A DNA stretch of 64,000 bases, taken from Podocnemis expansa. Lineage: Eukaryota; Chordata; Testudines; Podocnemididae. The stretch covers positions 38,949,557 through 39,013,556 of the forward strand of contig ML681990.1 in NCBI GenBank assembly GCA_007922195.1, given 5' to 3'. A program made the translations under genes and the position numbers. Within the stretch, counting starts at the first letter, position 1; every line of letters begins with the position of its first letter. Below the pieces are notes generated by a model, which was given only the letters and a program-made list of their open reading frames with translations, was not told where the DNA came from and made no database searches. Shown here piece by piece: positions 11,600 to 22,744 of the stretch.

Positions 11600-11785
11600 T
11601 CTTCGAGAGGTGTGCTCCTGGCCGTTCCCTTGTAGGTGTCTGCACACCACATGCACAGCACGCCGGAACTTTTTTCCCATAGCACCCTTAGGGCCGGCCC
11701 TAGCGCCCCCTGGAGTGGCGCCATAGCCACTCTCTATATATCCACCAGCCGGCCCCTCCCTCCTCAGTTCCTTCTTCCCTGACCG
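11600..11785 (+). repeat. DIRS B left inverted terminal repeat
   Basis: From TTGTAGGTGTCTGCAC through CACGCCGGAACTTTTTTCCC to CTCTATATAT and CAGTTCCTTCTT, repeated in inverted orientation at 17270-17425 with high identity. The CTCTATATAT box is a likely TATA element of the promoter-side copy. Confidence 0.88.
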
Positions 11786-11814
11786 TACGTGGGGAGGCAG
11801 GAGGGAGCGGAATA

Positions 11815-11915
11815 GCCAGGAGCACACCTCTCGAAGAACACCGGTTACAGGTAAGCAACCTCTTCTTCTTCTTCTTCTTCGAGTGCTGCTCCTGGCCATT
11901 CCCTTGTAGGTGAAT
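11815..11915 (-). repeat. DIRS B internal complementary region
   Basis: The first half (11817-11864) is the reverse complement of the left end at 11572-11621, with a single mismatch near the GGTAAGC/GCTCACC position. The second half (11865-11912) is the reverse complement of the right end at about 17403-17445 with a few mismatches. The two halves meet in a CTT repeat. This is the same organisation as in element D and is a hallmark of DIRS1-like elements. Confidence 0.88.
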
Positions 11916-11944
11916 CACTAGCCTTACCTTGGAGGTGGGATACA

Positions 11945-13234
11945 TCACAGGGATGCCGATTGCAGCACCGCTGCCCCCAGTGCTGCATCCTGATGGGCCT
12001 GTTGGGTGATGGCACAGTGTTGTGTGAACACGTGCGGCGAGGACCAGGTCACTGCTCTGCAAATTTCGGAGATTGGGACCCCTGCCAGGAATGCTGTCGA
12101 TGCCGCCTGGGCCCTCATTGAATGGGCCGTGACATGCGGGAGTGGTCTCCCTTCGAGTTTGCAACACTCTCGAATGCATGCTACGATCCAGGTAGCAATT
12201 CGCTGCATAGAGATGGGTTGTCCCCTCATCCTATTAGCAACTGCCACAAATAGCTGGGGTGATTTGCGGAAACGTTTCGTCCATTCGATATAAAAAGCCA
12301 GTGCCCTATGGACATCCAGCCTGTGGAGACGCCTGTCCTCCTCGGATGTGTGAGGCTTGGGGCAGCGGACTGGGAGGTATATGTCCTGGTTGATGTGGAA
12401 CTGTGACACCACCTTAGGCCTGAAAGCTGGATGAGGGCGCAGCCACACTTTATCCTTAAAAAAGGTCGTGTACAGAGGTTCCGCTGACAGGGTGCACAGT
12501 TCCGACACCCTTCTTGCCGAAGTGATCGCCACCAAAAATGCCACTTTCCAGGAAAGGTAGAGCAGCGAGCACAACGCTAATGGCTCAAAAGGCGGTCCGG
12601 AGAGACGAGAAAGGACCAAGTTCAAATCCCATTGGGCTGCCGGGGGGCGTATTGGCGGGTACAGTTTCAACAGGCCCTTGAGAAACCTTTTCACTATAGG
12701 CAGCGAAAAGAGCGAGGGATGCTCGTCAACATGGCGAAAAGCTGCGATCGCTACCAGATGAACTTTAAGGGACAGCAGAGACAGCCCAGATGATTTTAGA
12801 TGCCAAATGTAGTCCAGGATGGCATGGGCGGGCAGTGAATTTGGGTCCTTACCTTCGCCCGCAGCCCAATGCACGAAACGGCGCCACTTGGCGGCGTACG
12901 TGGCCCTTGTGGAGGCCTTCCTGCTGCCGCACAATACTTGCCTCACCGGGGACGAGCACAGTTGCTCACTTGCCGTCAGCCATGAAGGAGCCACGCGTGG
13001 AAGTTCAATGCTTCCAGATTGGGGTGGAGTAGTGACCCGCTGTCCTGGGACAAGAGGTCGGACCTCAGGGGCAGCCGAATGGGGTTGCATCTGGAGAGCC
13101 TCAGGAGGGTCGCGTACCAATACTGTCATGGCGAGGCTGGGGCCACCAAGATGACCTTTGCTCGTTGCACTTTTATGCGCTGTAGCATCCTTGGAACCAG
13201 AGGCGTCGGGGGGAAAGGCATACAACAGTTTCAC
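11945..13234 (-). CDS. DIRS B tyrosine recombinase (429 aa, active-site Tyr to Cys)
   Basis: An uninterrupted 429-codon frame. The N-terminal core-binding domain is around residues 95-200. Box I ITSARRVSEL has the first catalytic Arg at 241/242. Box II AHSMRAQAASTAFLAGVPIS has His371 and Arg374, and TWSSPHVFTQHCAIT has Cys407 where the family has the nucleophile Tyr (element D reads HYAIAQQ here). The codon is TGT, one base from TAT. The fold and the Arg/His residues are kept, but the enzyme should not be able to cleave DNA as an ordinary tyrosine recombinase. In this family it inserts the circular intermediate without target duplication. It lies directly downstream of RNase H and overlaps the end of that region closely. 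Confidence 0.9.
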   Translation of the reverse strand: MKLLYAFPPDASGSKDATAHKSATSKGHLGGPSLAMTVLVRDPPEALQMQPHSAAPEVRPLVPGQRVTTPPQSGSIELPRVAPSWLTASEQLCSSPVRQVLCGSRKASTRATYAAKWRRFVHWAAGEGKDPNSLPAHAILDYIWHLKSSGLSLLSLKVHLVAIAAFRHVDEHPSLFSLPIVKRFLKGLLKLYPPIRPPAAQWDLNLVLSRLSGPPFEPLALCSLLYLSWKVAFLVAITSARRVSELCTLSAEPLYTTFFKDKVWLRPHPAFRPKVVSQFHINQDIYLPVRCPKPHTSEEDRRLHRLDVHRALAFYIEWTKRFRKSPQLFVAVANRMRGQPISMQRIATWIVACIRECCKLEGRPLPHVTAHSMRAQAASTAFLAGVPISEICRAVTWSSPHVFTQHCAITQQAHQDAALGAAVLQSASL

Positions 13235-13237
13235 CCC

Positions 13238-13912
13238 TCACGGGACTTTGAAGGCATCCCCCTTCGAGCCTGGGCCGAGCCCCTGGAACGAGCAAAACTG
13301 GAGGCATTTGGTATTCCATGGCGAGGCAAACAGATCCAGTTGGGGACGACCCCACTTCTGGAAAAGATGCTCTGCCACCTCTGGGTGGAGAGACCACTCG
13401 TGGGTCAGGAACCTCCTGCTTAGGTCGTCCGCTATAGTATTCTGGAGGCCCGGGACGTACAATGCGACAGGGAGAATGTTGTGGCGAATACAGAACTCCC
13501 ACAGGGCTATGGCTTCCTGGCAGAGTTGTCTGGAGCGGGTGTCCCCTTGCTTGTTGATATAAAACATTACCATCGTATTGTCTGTTTGCACCGAGACCGT
13601 CCGACTGCGAAGCTCGCCCCGAAAAGTCTCACATGCCAGGCGCACTGCCCTTAGTTCTTTGACATTGATGTGGAGGGCAGACTCCCCTCCCTTCCACGTG
13701 CCTTGGGTCTTGAGACCGCCCAGATGGGCTCCCCACCTTTGTCCGATGCATCTGACATTAGATGCACTGACGGTTGGGCCCGCTGAAAAGGGATCCCCGA
13801 ACAGAGGTTCTCCTCGTGGGTCCGCCATCGGAGGGACTCCAACACGGGTTCGGGCACTGTGACCATCACATCCATACTGTCCCTTGCAGGGCAAAACACG
13901 CTCGACAGTCAT
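13238..13912 (-). pseudogene. DIRS B RNase H, frameshifted
   Basis: One frame contains HINVKELRAVRLACETFRGE, VQTDNTMVMFYINKQGDTRS and LSRRFLTHEWSLHPEVAEHL, then the GRPQLDLFASP block typical of the DIRS RNase H region. The first catalytic Asp block, SVHLMSDASDKG, lies in another frame (13899-13651). The reading frame changes near 13740, just before WGAHLGG. The gene is therefore broken by one small indel, while all catalytic blocks are still visible. Confidence 0.83.
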
Positions 13913-14219
13913 AGCTGGAGCGGACGCATGCGGAGTCGGGTGTATAGAACTACGAATGTACAGGCCGCCATGAGCCCCAACAACCGTAGGTACTCCCGCG
14001 CTGATACTAGAGGAAACCTTATTAGTGAGTTCACCGCCTCTCGAATCCTTTGGAAGCGGGATGTGGGGAGGGACACTCTTGCTAGAGCAGAGTCCAGAAC
14101 CGCCCCTATAAAGTCTATTCTTTGGGTGATAGCACCGACTTCTGTCTGTTGACTAAGAGGCCCAGTCTGTCCAGCAACGACTGTGTTGCCGCTAGGTGGT
14201 CTAGCGTCTCTTGAGGAGA

Positions 14220-14906
14220 TCAGCCCACTACCAACCAATCGTCCAAGTATGGGAACAGATTGATCCCCATCCTCCTGAGGGAGGTGGCCACTACCGCCAG
14301 GCACTTGGTAAAACCTCGCGGCGCTGCCGAGAGGCCAAACAGGAGGACAGTAAACTGTAGGTGATCCCGTCCTACCACAAAGCGCAAGTACTTCCTGTGA
14401 CGCGGATGAATTGCGATGTGGAAGTACGCGTCCTGGAAATCAAGGGTGGCGTACCAGTCGCCCGGATCCAGAGTGGGGATGATAGAAGAAAGGGAAACCA
14501 CCCAGAAACGAATCTTTTTAAGAAAACGGTTGAGGCGTCTTAAGTCTAAGATTGGCCGAAACCCCCCCTTCGACTTCGGGATCAGGAAGTAACGGGAGTA
14601 AAAACCTTTGCCCCTCCTGTTAGATGGGACCTCCTCTACCACCCCTTTTTGGAGTAGAGATCGAACTTCCTCCCTTAACAGGCTTGTAAGCGTAGGGTCC
14701 CCTTGTGTAGTTGAAAGGCGGGACAGAGACACCGACAGGGGTAATGAAGCAAATTGGAGGGAAACAGCCCTCCCGAATAGTTTTGAGAACCCAGCGGTCC
14801 GAAGTGATCTTGAGCCACTCTGGGAAATAGTGGGAAAGTCTGTTGAAAAAGTTCGGAGTCTCTGGATCTGGTGTGAGCGGTATGGCACCCTCTGGTTGAC
14901 CTTCAA
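14220..14906 (-). pseudogene. DIRS B reverse transcriptase, stop after YLDD
   Basis: RT with GKGFYSRYFLIPKSKGGFRP and LDLRRLNRFLKK, then GDWYATLDFQDAYFHIAIHP and FTVLLFGLSAAPRGFTKCLA, and an intact active-site box FPYLDDWLVVG. A TGA stop at 14220-14222 ends the frame right after YLDDWLVVG. The continuing connection domain (RLGLLVNRQKSVLSPKE) is still readable after it, and a further shift leads into 14115-13909. The stop and shift make this copy unable to give a full RT-RNase H protein unless corrected. Confidence 0.85.
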
Positions 14907-14956
14907 AATCTCTTTTTCTGAGACGCTGCTTGACGCGAGCCCCCTTGGTCGCCCAA

Positions 14957-17111
14957 CTAGCGTCCCGAAGCCCTAAGTCCTCCCCTGTTGCGACGCCTGT
15001 CGTCATCTTGGCGCCAGCGGAACGGCCGTGAGGGCGGTGGCGGTTTGAAAGTCTTCCTCTGAGTAGCCGGCATGTGAAGGCCCAGTGATTTTATCAACGC
15101 CCTGGAGTCTTTTAGGGTTTGCAACCGGGAGTCTGTCTGCTGCGAGAACAGCTCAGGACCTTCAAAGGGGAGATCTTGTATTGTGGCCTGAACCTCCAGG
15201 GGAAGACCCGAAGCCTGTAACCAGGAGCATCTCCTCATGGTCACCCCTGAGGCCATCACGCAGGCAGCCGCATCCGCCGCGTCCAGCGCTGACTGCAGAA
15301 GGGCCTTGGCCACAACTTTGCCCTCCTTGATAGATGCCAAGAGGGTGCGTCTAGAGCCTTGGTCCAATGCATCTGAAAACCTCCCCAAGGATGTCCAAGC
15401 GTTAAACATGTATCTACTTAGAACAGCCTACTAGTTCGCTATTCTAAGCTGGAGGCCCCCGGTTGAATAGGTCTTACAGCCAAACAAGTCCAGCCGCTTT
15501 GCCTCCTTTGCTTTCGGGGTCGATGCAGGGTGGCCATGCCGTTCCCTCTCACTTGCCGCTGCCACCACCAAGGAGCCAGGGGTGGGATGGGAATAAAAAC
15601 GTTCATAGCCCTTCGAGGGAACAAAATACTACATCTCCGCACGCTTGGCCATTGGGGTAATTGACGCTGGAGTATGCCACAAGACCTTAGTGGTGTTTTG
15701 GTTAGTCTTAATAAAAGGCAGGGCAATGTGGCTCAGGCCCTCGGGCAGAAGAATGTCCACCATAGGGTCGGCATCCTCCACAATATCCTCCGCCTACAAA
15801 TTCAGTCCACTGGCAACCCAGTGGAGGAGCTCCTGGTGAGCCGAGGAATCATCTAGGAAGGAGGATGGCTTTGCCCCTGCTACCGCCTCGTCCGGGGTGG
15901 ACGATGAAGATTGCCCCTGGTCAAGTCCCACAGACTGAGCACTTGACTGAACGCTGCGGGTCACGCTAGACACACTAGCTTGGTCCTCTCCAGGGGAGTC
16001 CGCCTCGGACCCATCTCCGGTGCTGGGGGGAGCACTTATGGTTGCCGAGGGAGGCTGGTGAATCTGTGGCGCAAATGTCAGACCCCCGGGTCCCTGACCT
16101 TGATGAAAGGCCCACGGGGTCCAAAAAGGCCATTGCGTGGCCGACTGCCAGCCCAACCACTGGGGGTGAAACGGGGGGGCACCCTGAGTTGGCTGGGGAG
16201 GCTGAGCTGCTTTGCAATGACGCCTCGACCCAGCATCCTCCGCGGAGCTTGAAGTTGGACGGCTCCTTGGGGACCATAGCGGTGCCGTAGATGACGGTAC
16301 TGACAGACAGTGCCCTCTGGTTTCTCGATGTTCCCGGTACCACTGGACAAGGTCTCGCTGTGCCGGTGCCGGGGAGCGGTATCGAGGGGCCCCTGCCGCC
16401 GCCGCCACCACCACAGGTGGAATCGGGGAACGGTGCCGACGGGACGGAATCGGTGCTGCACGAGGAAGCTTGGATGGAGCCCCAAGCAGGGTCAGCTTCC
16501 CGCGCAACACTACCAATCACAGTGCCAGGGAACTCAGCCTCAGGGTTTGAGGGGCTACTGGTCCGCACAGCTCCTGCACCGCTGAAAAGGCCTCTGGAGT
16601 AGTGGGCAACACAATGTCCTCCTCCAGAATATCTCTCGTTGGTGAGGACACTGAGATGGGGCTGTACCGGACCTCCCTCAACTCCGGCGCCGGGGAGGGA
16701 GAGCGATTGCTAGTCAAGTCCAACTGCCCCATGTCCTTCTGGCTCGCAGAGCCACGCTGAGGAGAGTGCCCCTTGCCCTTTCTCCTTTTTGCCGGCACCG
16801 GAGACGCAGAGCGGTGCCGGGGCTCCTGGTGCTTCTTGGGGGCTGGCTTCAGTGCCAGACGATGCCGGGGTGCTCCGCACTGACGGTGCCAAACTCGATC
16901 CAGAGTCCCCCGGTGCCGGGCGCAGCCCTTCCTCCATCATGTGCAGTTTCAAACGTTGGACTCGATCCTTCTGAGTCCGCGGCTTGAAGGCTCTGCAGAA
17001 TTTACACCGCTCCGCTAGATGAGCCTCCCCCAAACACAGCAAGCAAGAACTGTGGGGGTCATCCACTGGCATGGGCTTTTTGCAACGCCCACATGTTTTA
17101 AACCCCGGCAT
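14957..17111 (-). pseudogene. DIRS B gag-like region with Cys/His module
   Basis: Begins at 17111 with MPGFKTCGRCKKPMPVDD. The first 40 residues hold Cys7, Cys10, His20, Cys23, Cys26, His31, Cys36 and Cys39, spaced like a zinc-binding cross-brace. A Pro/Ser/Ala-rich stretch follows (16800-15800, several frames). The conserved C-terminal block 15409-14957 has CSWLQASGLPLEVQATIQDL and FEGPELFSQQTDSRLQTLKD, shared with element D. It probably forms the structural protein of the retrotransposon particle. Frame changes indicate decay between the two conserved ends. Confidence 0.75.
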
Positions 17112-17264
17112 AGCCCGACCCCGAGCTCAGGGTGGGCGTAACGAATTCTAACAACTATAACAACTACTATAACTAACAACGAAACACAGCGAACAACGTG
17201 GGTAACTATGGAGAACGAACTGCGAAGCGCAGCCGAAAGACATTCCAGCGACCGATGGGCGGTA

Positions 17265-17443
17265 AGAAGGAACTGAGGAGGGAGGGGCCGGCTGGCGGAT
17301 ATATAGAGAGGGGCTATGGCGCCACTCCAGGGGGGCGCTAGGGCTGGCCCTAAGGGTGCTCTGGGAAAAAAGTTCCGGCGTGACGTGCAAGTGGCGTGCA
17401 GACACCTACAATGGAATAGCCAGGAGCAGCACTCGAAGAAGAA
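17265..17443 (-). repeat. DIRS B right inverted terminal repeat (5' end)
   Basis: Inverted partner of 11600-11785. The TATA-like ATATATAG lies at about 17299-17307. The outer edge ends in CACTCGAAGAAGAA, abutting the resumed sequence of element C. Confidence 0.88.
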
Positions 17444-17689
17444 CATCAGTTACTACAAGTGACCAACTGCTTCTTCCTCTTTGAGTGATGTCCCCACGGT
17501 GCACCACATCAGGTGACTATGTCACAGTTATCTATCATTGGGGGTGGGACTTCAGTATACAGAGAATAATACTGCTCTTCCCGCTTTCACATCATTTGCA
17601 GATGTTTTATCTATGGCATAATGAGAAGTAAAGGTGATGACCAAGTAGTGGCCTTGCATATGTTTATAAGAGCTATGTTTTCTAAGAAG

Positions 17690-18490
17690 GTGGCTATGGT
17701 GGATACCAGTCTTGTGGAATGGGTCTTAAATCCCTGCGAAGGCTACTGAGGTTGTAACAGGAATGTATGCAGTCCCTTATCCATTTAAATAGTCTCTGAT
17801 TCGATATGGGTTTACCTTTGGAGAGTTCTGCAATGGATAGGAATAATTTGTTTGATTTCCTAAAGGGTTTTATTCTCTCTAGGTAATAAGATAAGGGCAT
17901 GTCTGACATCCAACGTGTGCAGTGTGACCTCGAGTGGTTACGTATGCAGTTTCAGATAGAAAGTAAGTAAATGTATGGGTTCACTGATATGGAAATGTGA
18001 GACTACTTCTGGGAGGAATCTGGGATGGGATCTTAGAGTGATCTTTTCCTTGTAAAAGGTGGTATATGGTGAATCTGCCATAAGGGCGTTGATCTCTCCT
18101 AGTTGACGTGATCACTATGAAGAAGAATTCTTTCATGGACATGTAAAATAGTGAACATGAGGCTAGTGGTCTGAATGGTTGTTTCATTACTGTTCATAGT
18201 ACAAGGGTTAGGTCCCATGGAATAACCAGGGATCTGATAGGTGGATAGAACCTTTTTAGGCCTGCTAGGAATCTTTTTACTCGAGGATGGTTGAAAAGTG
18301 ATGACTCATTGACTACATCATGGAAGATAGAAATCAACATGAGGTGCTCCTTGACTGAACTGACTGATAAAACGAATTGTTTTAACTCTAGTAGGTATTC
18401 AAGGATGTCCAGAATGGAAGAGGTATTAGTGAGATGCCTCTATTTAAAGCACCATATTTGGAATCTCTTCCATTTCTGCAGATAAGTTCT
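17690..18490 (-). pseudogene. DIRS C recombinase relic
   Basis: Readable blocks include FFFIVITSTRRDQRP (box I region, around 18130-18080) and YYLERIKPFRKSNKLFLSIA with ISNQRLFKWIRDCIHSCYNL (17900-17750), which match elements B and D in order. The downstream HxxR and Tyr blocks are not clearly readable. Numerous stops and shifts show a dead copy. Confidence 0.65.
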
Positions 18491-19399
18491 TCTAGTGGAA
18501 GATTTTCTGCTGTTTTATAGGATATGTTGAACTGCCTCTGAGCACTCTAGTTCCATCTCCATCTGGTGGAACCAGGTAGGTACCATGCTGTCAGATGTAG
18601 TTTGTGTATTTCTGGGTCACAAGTGCCTCCATAATTCTGTGTCAATAGATCTTGTGACGGACAAAGTAGTATTGGTTCCTGGTGGAGAAGATCTGAAATC
18701 AAGGCTGTCTAAGCCAGAAGGGGATGATGAGGATTATGCAAGCCTGTTCCAACTTTATTTTTTTGAGATTGGTAGAAAGGCGAATAACAAGCCCTGTGTC
18801 CTGTTGAGAACAAAGGCACTGCCTAATGATTTCGGTCCTATCCATGCTCTCGAGCAGAATTTTTCTGTTTTCATAGGTGGCAAAGAGATTGTTTAGTGGT
18901 GTGCCCCACCATGAGATGTTGTTTAGTTGCTTGTCATTAATTTGCCATTCGTGTGGGGAAAGTATCTGCTCAGAGTATGTGCTGCTATGTTTTGATTGCC
19001 TGAAAGGAAGGCCAATGTTCTATGGATCGAATAATGTATGCACCAATTCCATAGTTTGACAGCTGTAGCACATCAGGAGGGTGATCAAGCTCCTCCCTGT
19101 CAGTTTACATAAAACATGCATGCCACACTGTCATTGTTTTTATCATTTAACCTCTTATGATTGGCTTGAAACACTGACATGCATTTCTCGCTGTTCTGTT
19201 CTAGGATGTTCGTATAAAGAGTGGATTCCCTTGCTGAACATCTGCCTTGTCTGGTGTCTTTGGCAAACTGCGCTCCCCATTCGAGTAGTAACGCATCCAT
19301 GCGAATCATGATGGTTGGTTGTGGCACTGTAAAAGTTATTCTGCGCACAACATTGGTTTCCACGGTCCACCAGTTGAGAGACTTTGATTCTGGGTGGGA

Positions 19400-20099
19400 T
19401 CAGTAGCTTTTTGTTGATGTTCTGTTTGGTTTGTTAACTGTGGAGAACCAAGACTGAAGAGCCCTCATGCATAGCCTGGTATGTGGTACTACTGATCTAG
19501 TTGCTGCCATGTGACCAAGGAACTGGAGTACAGCACGTGCCATCATGCATGGTGTAATGCCGTGAATCGAGGTCTCTGTAGTGAGGCTATGACAGTTATG
19601 GAACATAGATGTGCCCCAAAGAAGTTGAGTTCATCTGTCAGACACAGGGTAGACTTTTTGGTATTTAATTTTAATCCTAGTTGATGGACTAAACTGATGT
19701 TTAGTTGCATTGCTGTTGTGGCCCTGTGTTTCAAACATGCTGTAATAAGACAGTTGTCAAGATATGGGAACACAGTGATTCCCCTTGTGCATAAAAATGC
19801 TGTGACTGATGAAAGTATTTTGGAGACCACTTGTGGGGCCAAGTGTAGTCCAAATGGCAGTAACTTGTACTGGTAGTGTTGTCCTTCAATCATGAAACAT
19901 AGAAAATCACTCTCCTCCCTGTAACATAGGAATTACAGTGTTCAAGCTTGCCATCTTGAATTTTTGTTGCTTCATAAATTTGTTGCGAGGTCTTAGGTCC
20001 AGAATAGGTCTCCAAACTCCTGTTTTCTTTTGCTCTATGAAGTAGCAAGAGTAGAAACCTCTCCCTTGGTACTTTAGAGGAATGGGCTCTTTCACCCAT
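19400..20099 (-). pseudogene. DIRS C reverse transcriptase relic
   Basis: Contains RFLLLLLHRAKENRS-type remains of the RT N-terminus (19890-20099) and then HYQYKLLPFGLHLAPQVVSK and ITVFPYLDNCLITACLKHRA (19893-19543). The active-site box is YLDN rather than YLDD. The connection region QLGLKLNTKKSTLCLTDELN follows, then AVLQFLGHMAATRSVVPHTR at 19606-19400. The order RT, RNase H, recombinase from high to low coordinates is that of the other copies. Confidence 0.75.
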
Positions 20100-21224
20100 T
20101 TGTAGTAGGTGAGGGGTGTCCCTGAAGAGGGAAGGGTGGAGGGGATAAATGGGGGTTATGACTGGAAATGAGACTGATTAGCTGATTGTGATGATCTCCA
20201 GGTCCCATCTGTCATTAGTGTTTATGGACCAGACATAGAGATGAAATTCATGTTCAACGGAAGATGTCATCGGTAACAAGGAGGAAGTCTCAAACTCTCA
20301 ACCAAGACCTCAAAAATGAGGTTTTGGTAGTGGGGAGTGGGTGTTTGAGTGCAGTTGTGTTTATAACTGTGTTGTCTACTCCTTTCTTGATTGTCATAGT
20401 GTCTGGGTTGGTACCGTGTCTGGTATCTTCTATGGCATGGTCAGAAGCATTTCTGCTTCTTTTCAAAGGTTGACGTATATATTCACGAAGTACATAACAG
20501 GGTAGTGGGGGGGGGGGTGACTATCTGACCGGGGACACTCAAATCAGGCCTGGATCATACCCTGGTCAATTGGCAATGAGGTGGAGCAGATCAGGCTGGC
20601 ATGTGAGGGGCTCATGCTGTCTGCCATCCTCAGCCCTGATCCTGCCCCCTCTTAACCCAGTCTTGGCATGGTGCCAGCCCCTGCCTCTGTTCCCGGCCTC
20701 ATGCCGCTACCCAAAGTTCTGAGGTGGCCCCTTGACTCCTTTCCCAGCTTTATGCCACTTCTCCAGCCCTAATCCTGCCTCCACATCCTCTTTTTTGGGC
20801 CTGCCCACAGCCCCATGCTACCCCTGGAGCCCTGGACCATCCCTACCAGCCCAACTCTTCACTGGGGCTCCAATTATCACATGTCCTCTGCTGCCCACCC
20901 ACCCACCCCCTGTGATCCTGCCAGAGTGCTGCAACCCTCTCCTCTGCCCCCCTACTTGAGCTGTCTGCAGTGGCTCTCCTTTGCCCCCAGGATTGCCTCT
21001 TACTTGAGATGAGAGTCTGCAAGCTGCACTGAGGCTGAAAGGTGCCTCCAGGCCTGAAGGGGTGGGAGGGGAGAGTAAGGCTGGGAGCTGACCCCCTCTG
21101 TTACACCATCTGCTGGAGAAAGGTGCATAGGTACAGGGAATACAAACCTAGACACAAACATGACTGTTCAATATTAAAGTCATCAAAAATAAAAACACAC
21201 ACAAAAACAAACAAAAACCTGTCT

Positions 21225-22740
21225 TTATTCATTCATAGCATGAGCGGTATCAGTATGGAAAGAAGGATAGAGGGAACATGGCTGCTCAAAAATTGCAGCC
21301 AGCCTATTAGCCTCCATGCCCCAACTCTGGGGGAACTTTTCACCAAGTTTTTCATGCAAATTATGAAGTACACATGACCATTGGTACGTTTTTTTTGTTG
21401 AGGTCAAGCCTAGTGATCGCTCATCCACCTCTCTAATTTTAAACACCCAAATGCCCATTCCACCAACATGCTGCACCTGCTGAGTCTAATACTGAAATGC
21501 TCCTTAGTTTCCAGGTGCCTAGTGCAGGGCTTCATTACCCTGGGGAAAAAGGATAGACAATATCCCCCAGGATCACTTTTGGCATTTCAACACCCCCAAT
21601 ATGCACCTGCATGTCTTTTGGAACAGACCAGAGTTCCTAAAGATGCACATGCTATGCACCTCTCCAGATCACCCCACACTAATGTCAGAGAAACATCCTT
21701 TGTGATCAACAAGGGCCTACAAGACCACTAAGAGGCATCCTTTACAATTTACGTACTCTGCTGGAGCCAAAAAGGGATATGCGTCCCATCTATGGCCTCC
21801 CACAATTTGGGAACCTCAATGCAGTAAATCCATGCACTCTGTCCTGCACATTTCCCAAAGTCATTATTCTTCACAGCAGAATTCTATTAACGGCCCTGCA
21901 CACTTGCATCACAGTACCTCCAGTGGATTTCCCCACTCTGAACTGATTTTCAACTGACTGGATAACAGTCTGGGGTTGCTAGCTTCCATAGAGCAATGGT
22001 TACTCGCTTCTCCACTGTCAGAGGTGGTCTCTAGTGAGTATTCATAAGTTTCAGGGCTGGGGACGGTAGTGCACGAAGTTCAAGGAAAGTGGCCTTCTCC
22101 ATATGAAAGTTCTATTGCCAGTGCTCATCACCCCATAGGGATATCACAATGTGGTCCCACCAGTGTGTGTTTGTTTCCCAGGCCCAGAAACAGTGCTCCA
22201 CTGATGTGTGGCAGCCTGAGCAAGCACAAACTGTTTTGCTCTACCACTTGTAACAGGGTGGCCTGAGTAACACTGCAATTTCTCATGTCACAGCAACTAT
22301 TTCGCTGTTGAAAATACTGCAGGATAAGGTGTGAGGTGTTTGTAACACTCACAATGATAGAGCAGAGGTGAGCAAACTCCATGACTCTTGATACACGTGG
22401 TACTGAAAAAAGGACGGAAAACTACTTCCTGTTTATTTGTGACAAGAAAGAAGGGGGAAGGAGCACTTTACATCATGGGAGGATGACAACCCTTCCACAA
22501 GCCAGGGAGTATATTTGCCCTGTGGGATAGCCATGTACAGTGCACTGCTTTGAACGCTGACTCAGTGATTACTCAGTATGCAAGAGCCAAACGCAAGGAG
22601 CTTTGTGTGATCATGCTCCTGAAAATTCCAGAATTTGGCAGGTGGAAATCTATTTAAAATAAATTAACTTTCCTCCACAGTGTACAGATGACCTGAGTGA
22701 GTTAGTCAGGATGAAGGGGAAGCACTATGGGTGGCTGAAT
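21225..22740 (-). pseudogene. PIF/Harbinger transposase (HARBI1-like) relic
   Basis: From right to left the minus strand carries broken pieces of a HARBI1-like nuclease. LRLPHISGALFLGLGN lies at 22128-22382, a middle part holds a CMDLLH and VGGHRWDAYP region, and the C-terminal piece SCVLHNLHEKLGEKF, EANRLAAIFEQP lies at 21476-21225. The order is that of Harbinger transposases, whose DDE nuclease needs a Myb-like partner. Many stops are present. The 3' side (21120-21225) has an AATATTAAAG/AATAAAAAC-rich tail, and the 5' side to 22740 looks like the element's leader. Confidence 0.68.
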
Positions 22741-22744
22741 AGAC

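Larger units (their letters stand above)
11575..17443 (-). mobile_element. DIRS-type retrotransposon B, full length, nested in C
   Basis: A 5.87-kb DIRS element on the minus strand, from its 5' terminal repeat at 17270-17443 to its 3' end at 11575. It has gag, RT, RNase H, an intact-frame recombinase, an internal complementary region and matched inverted terminal repeats. It interrupts the internal complementary region of element C: both junctions lie in GAAGAA (11569-11574 and 17435-17443), and C resumes after 17443. Its terminal repeats are more similar to each other than those of A, and its recombinase frame is open, so it is one of the youngest copies here. Confidence 0.9.
11325..20480 (-). 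mobile_element. DIRS-type retrotransposon C, 5'-truncated, interrupted by B
   Basis: An older DIRS copy in two pieces: 11325-11574 (left terminal repeat and first half of the internal complementary region) and about 17444-20480 (rest of that region, recombinase, RNase H, RT and a short piece upstream of RT). Element B sits between them. The gag gene and the right terminal repeat are missing. The left edge directly abuts the right end of element A with no host DNA between. Frames are heavily broken, more than in B or D. Confidence 0.78.

Noticed and set aside
11575..17443. Search for an 8-bp or 5-bp target duplication around DIRS B
   Set aside because: Only the shared GAAGAA core is present; DIRS elements are not expected to make target duplications.
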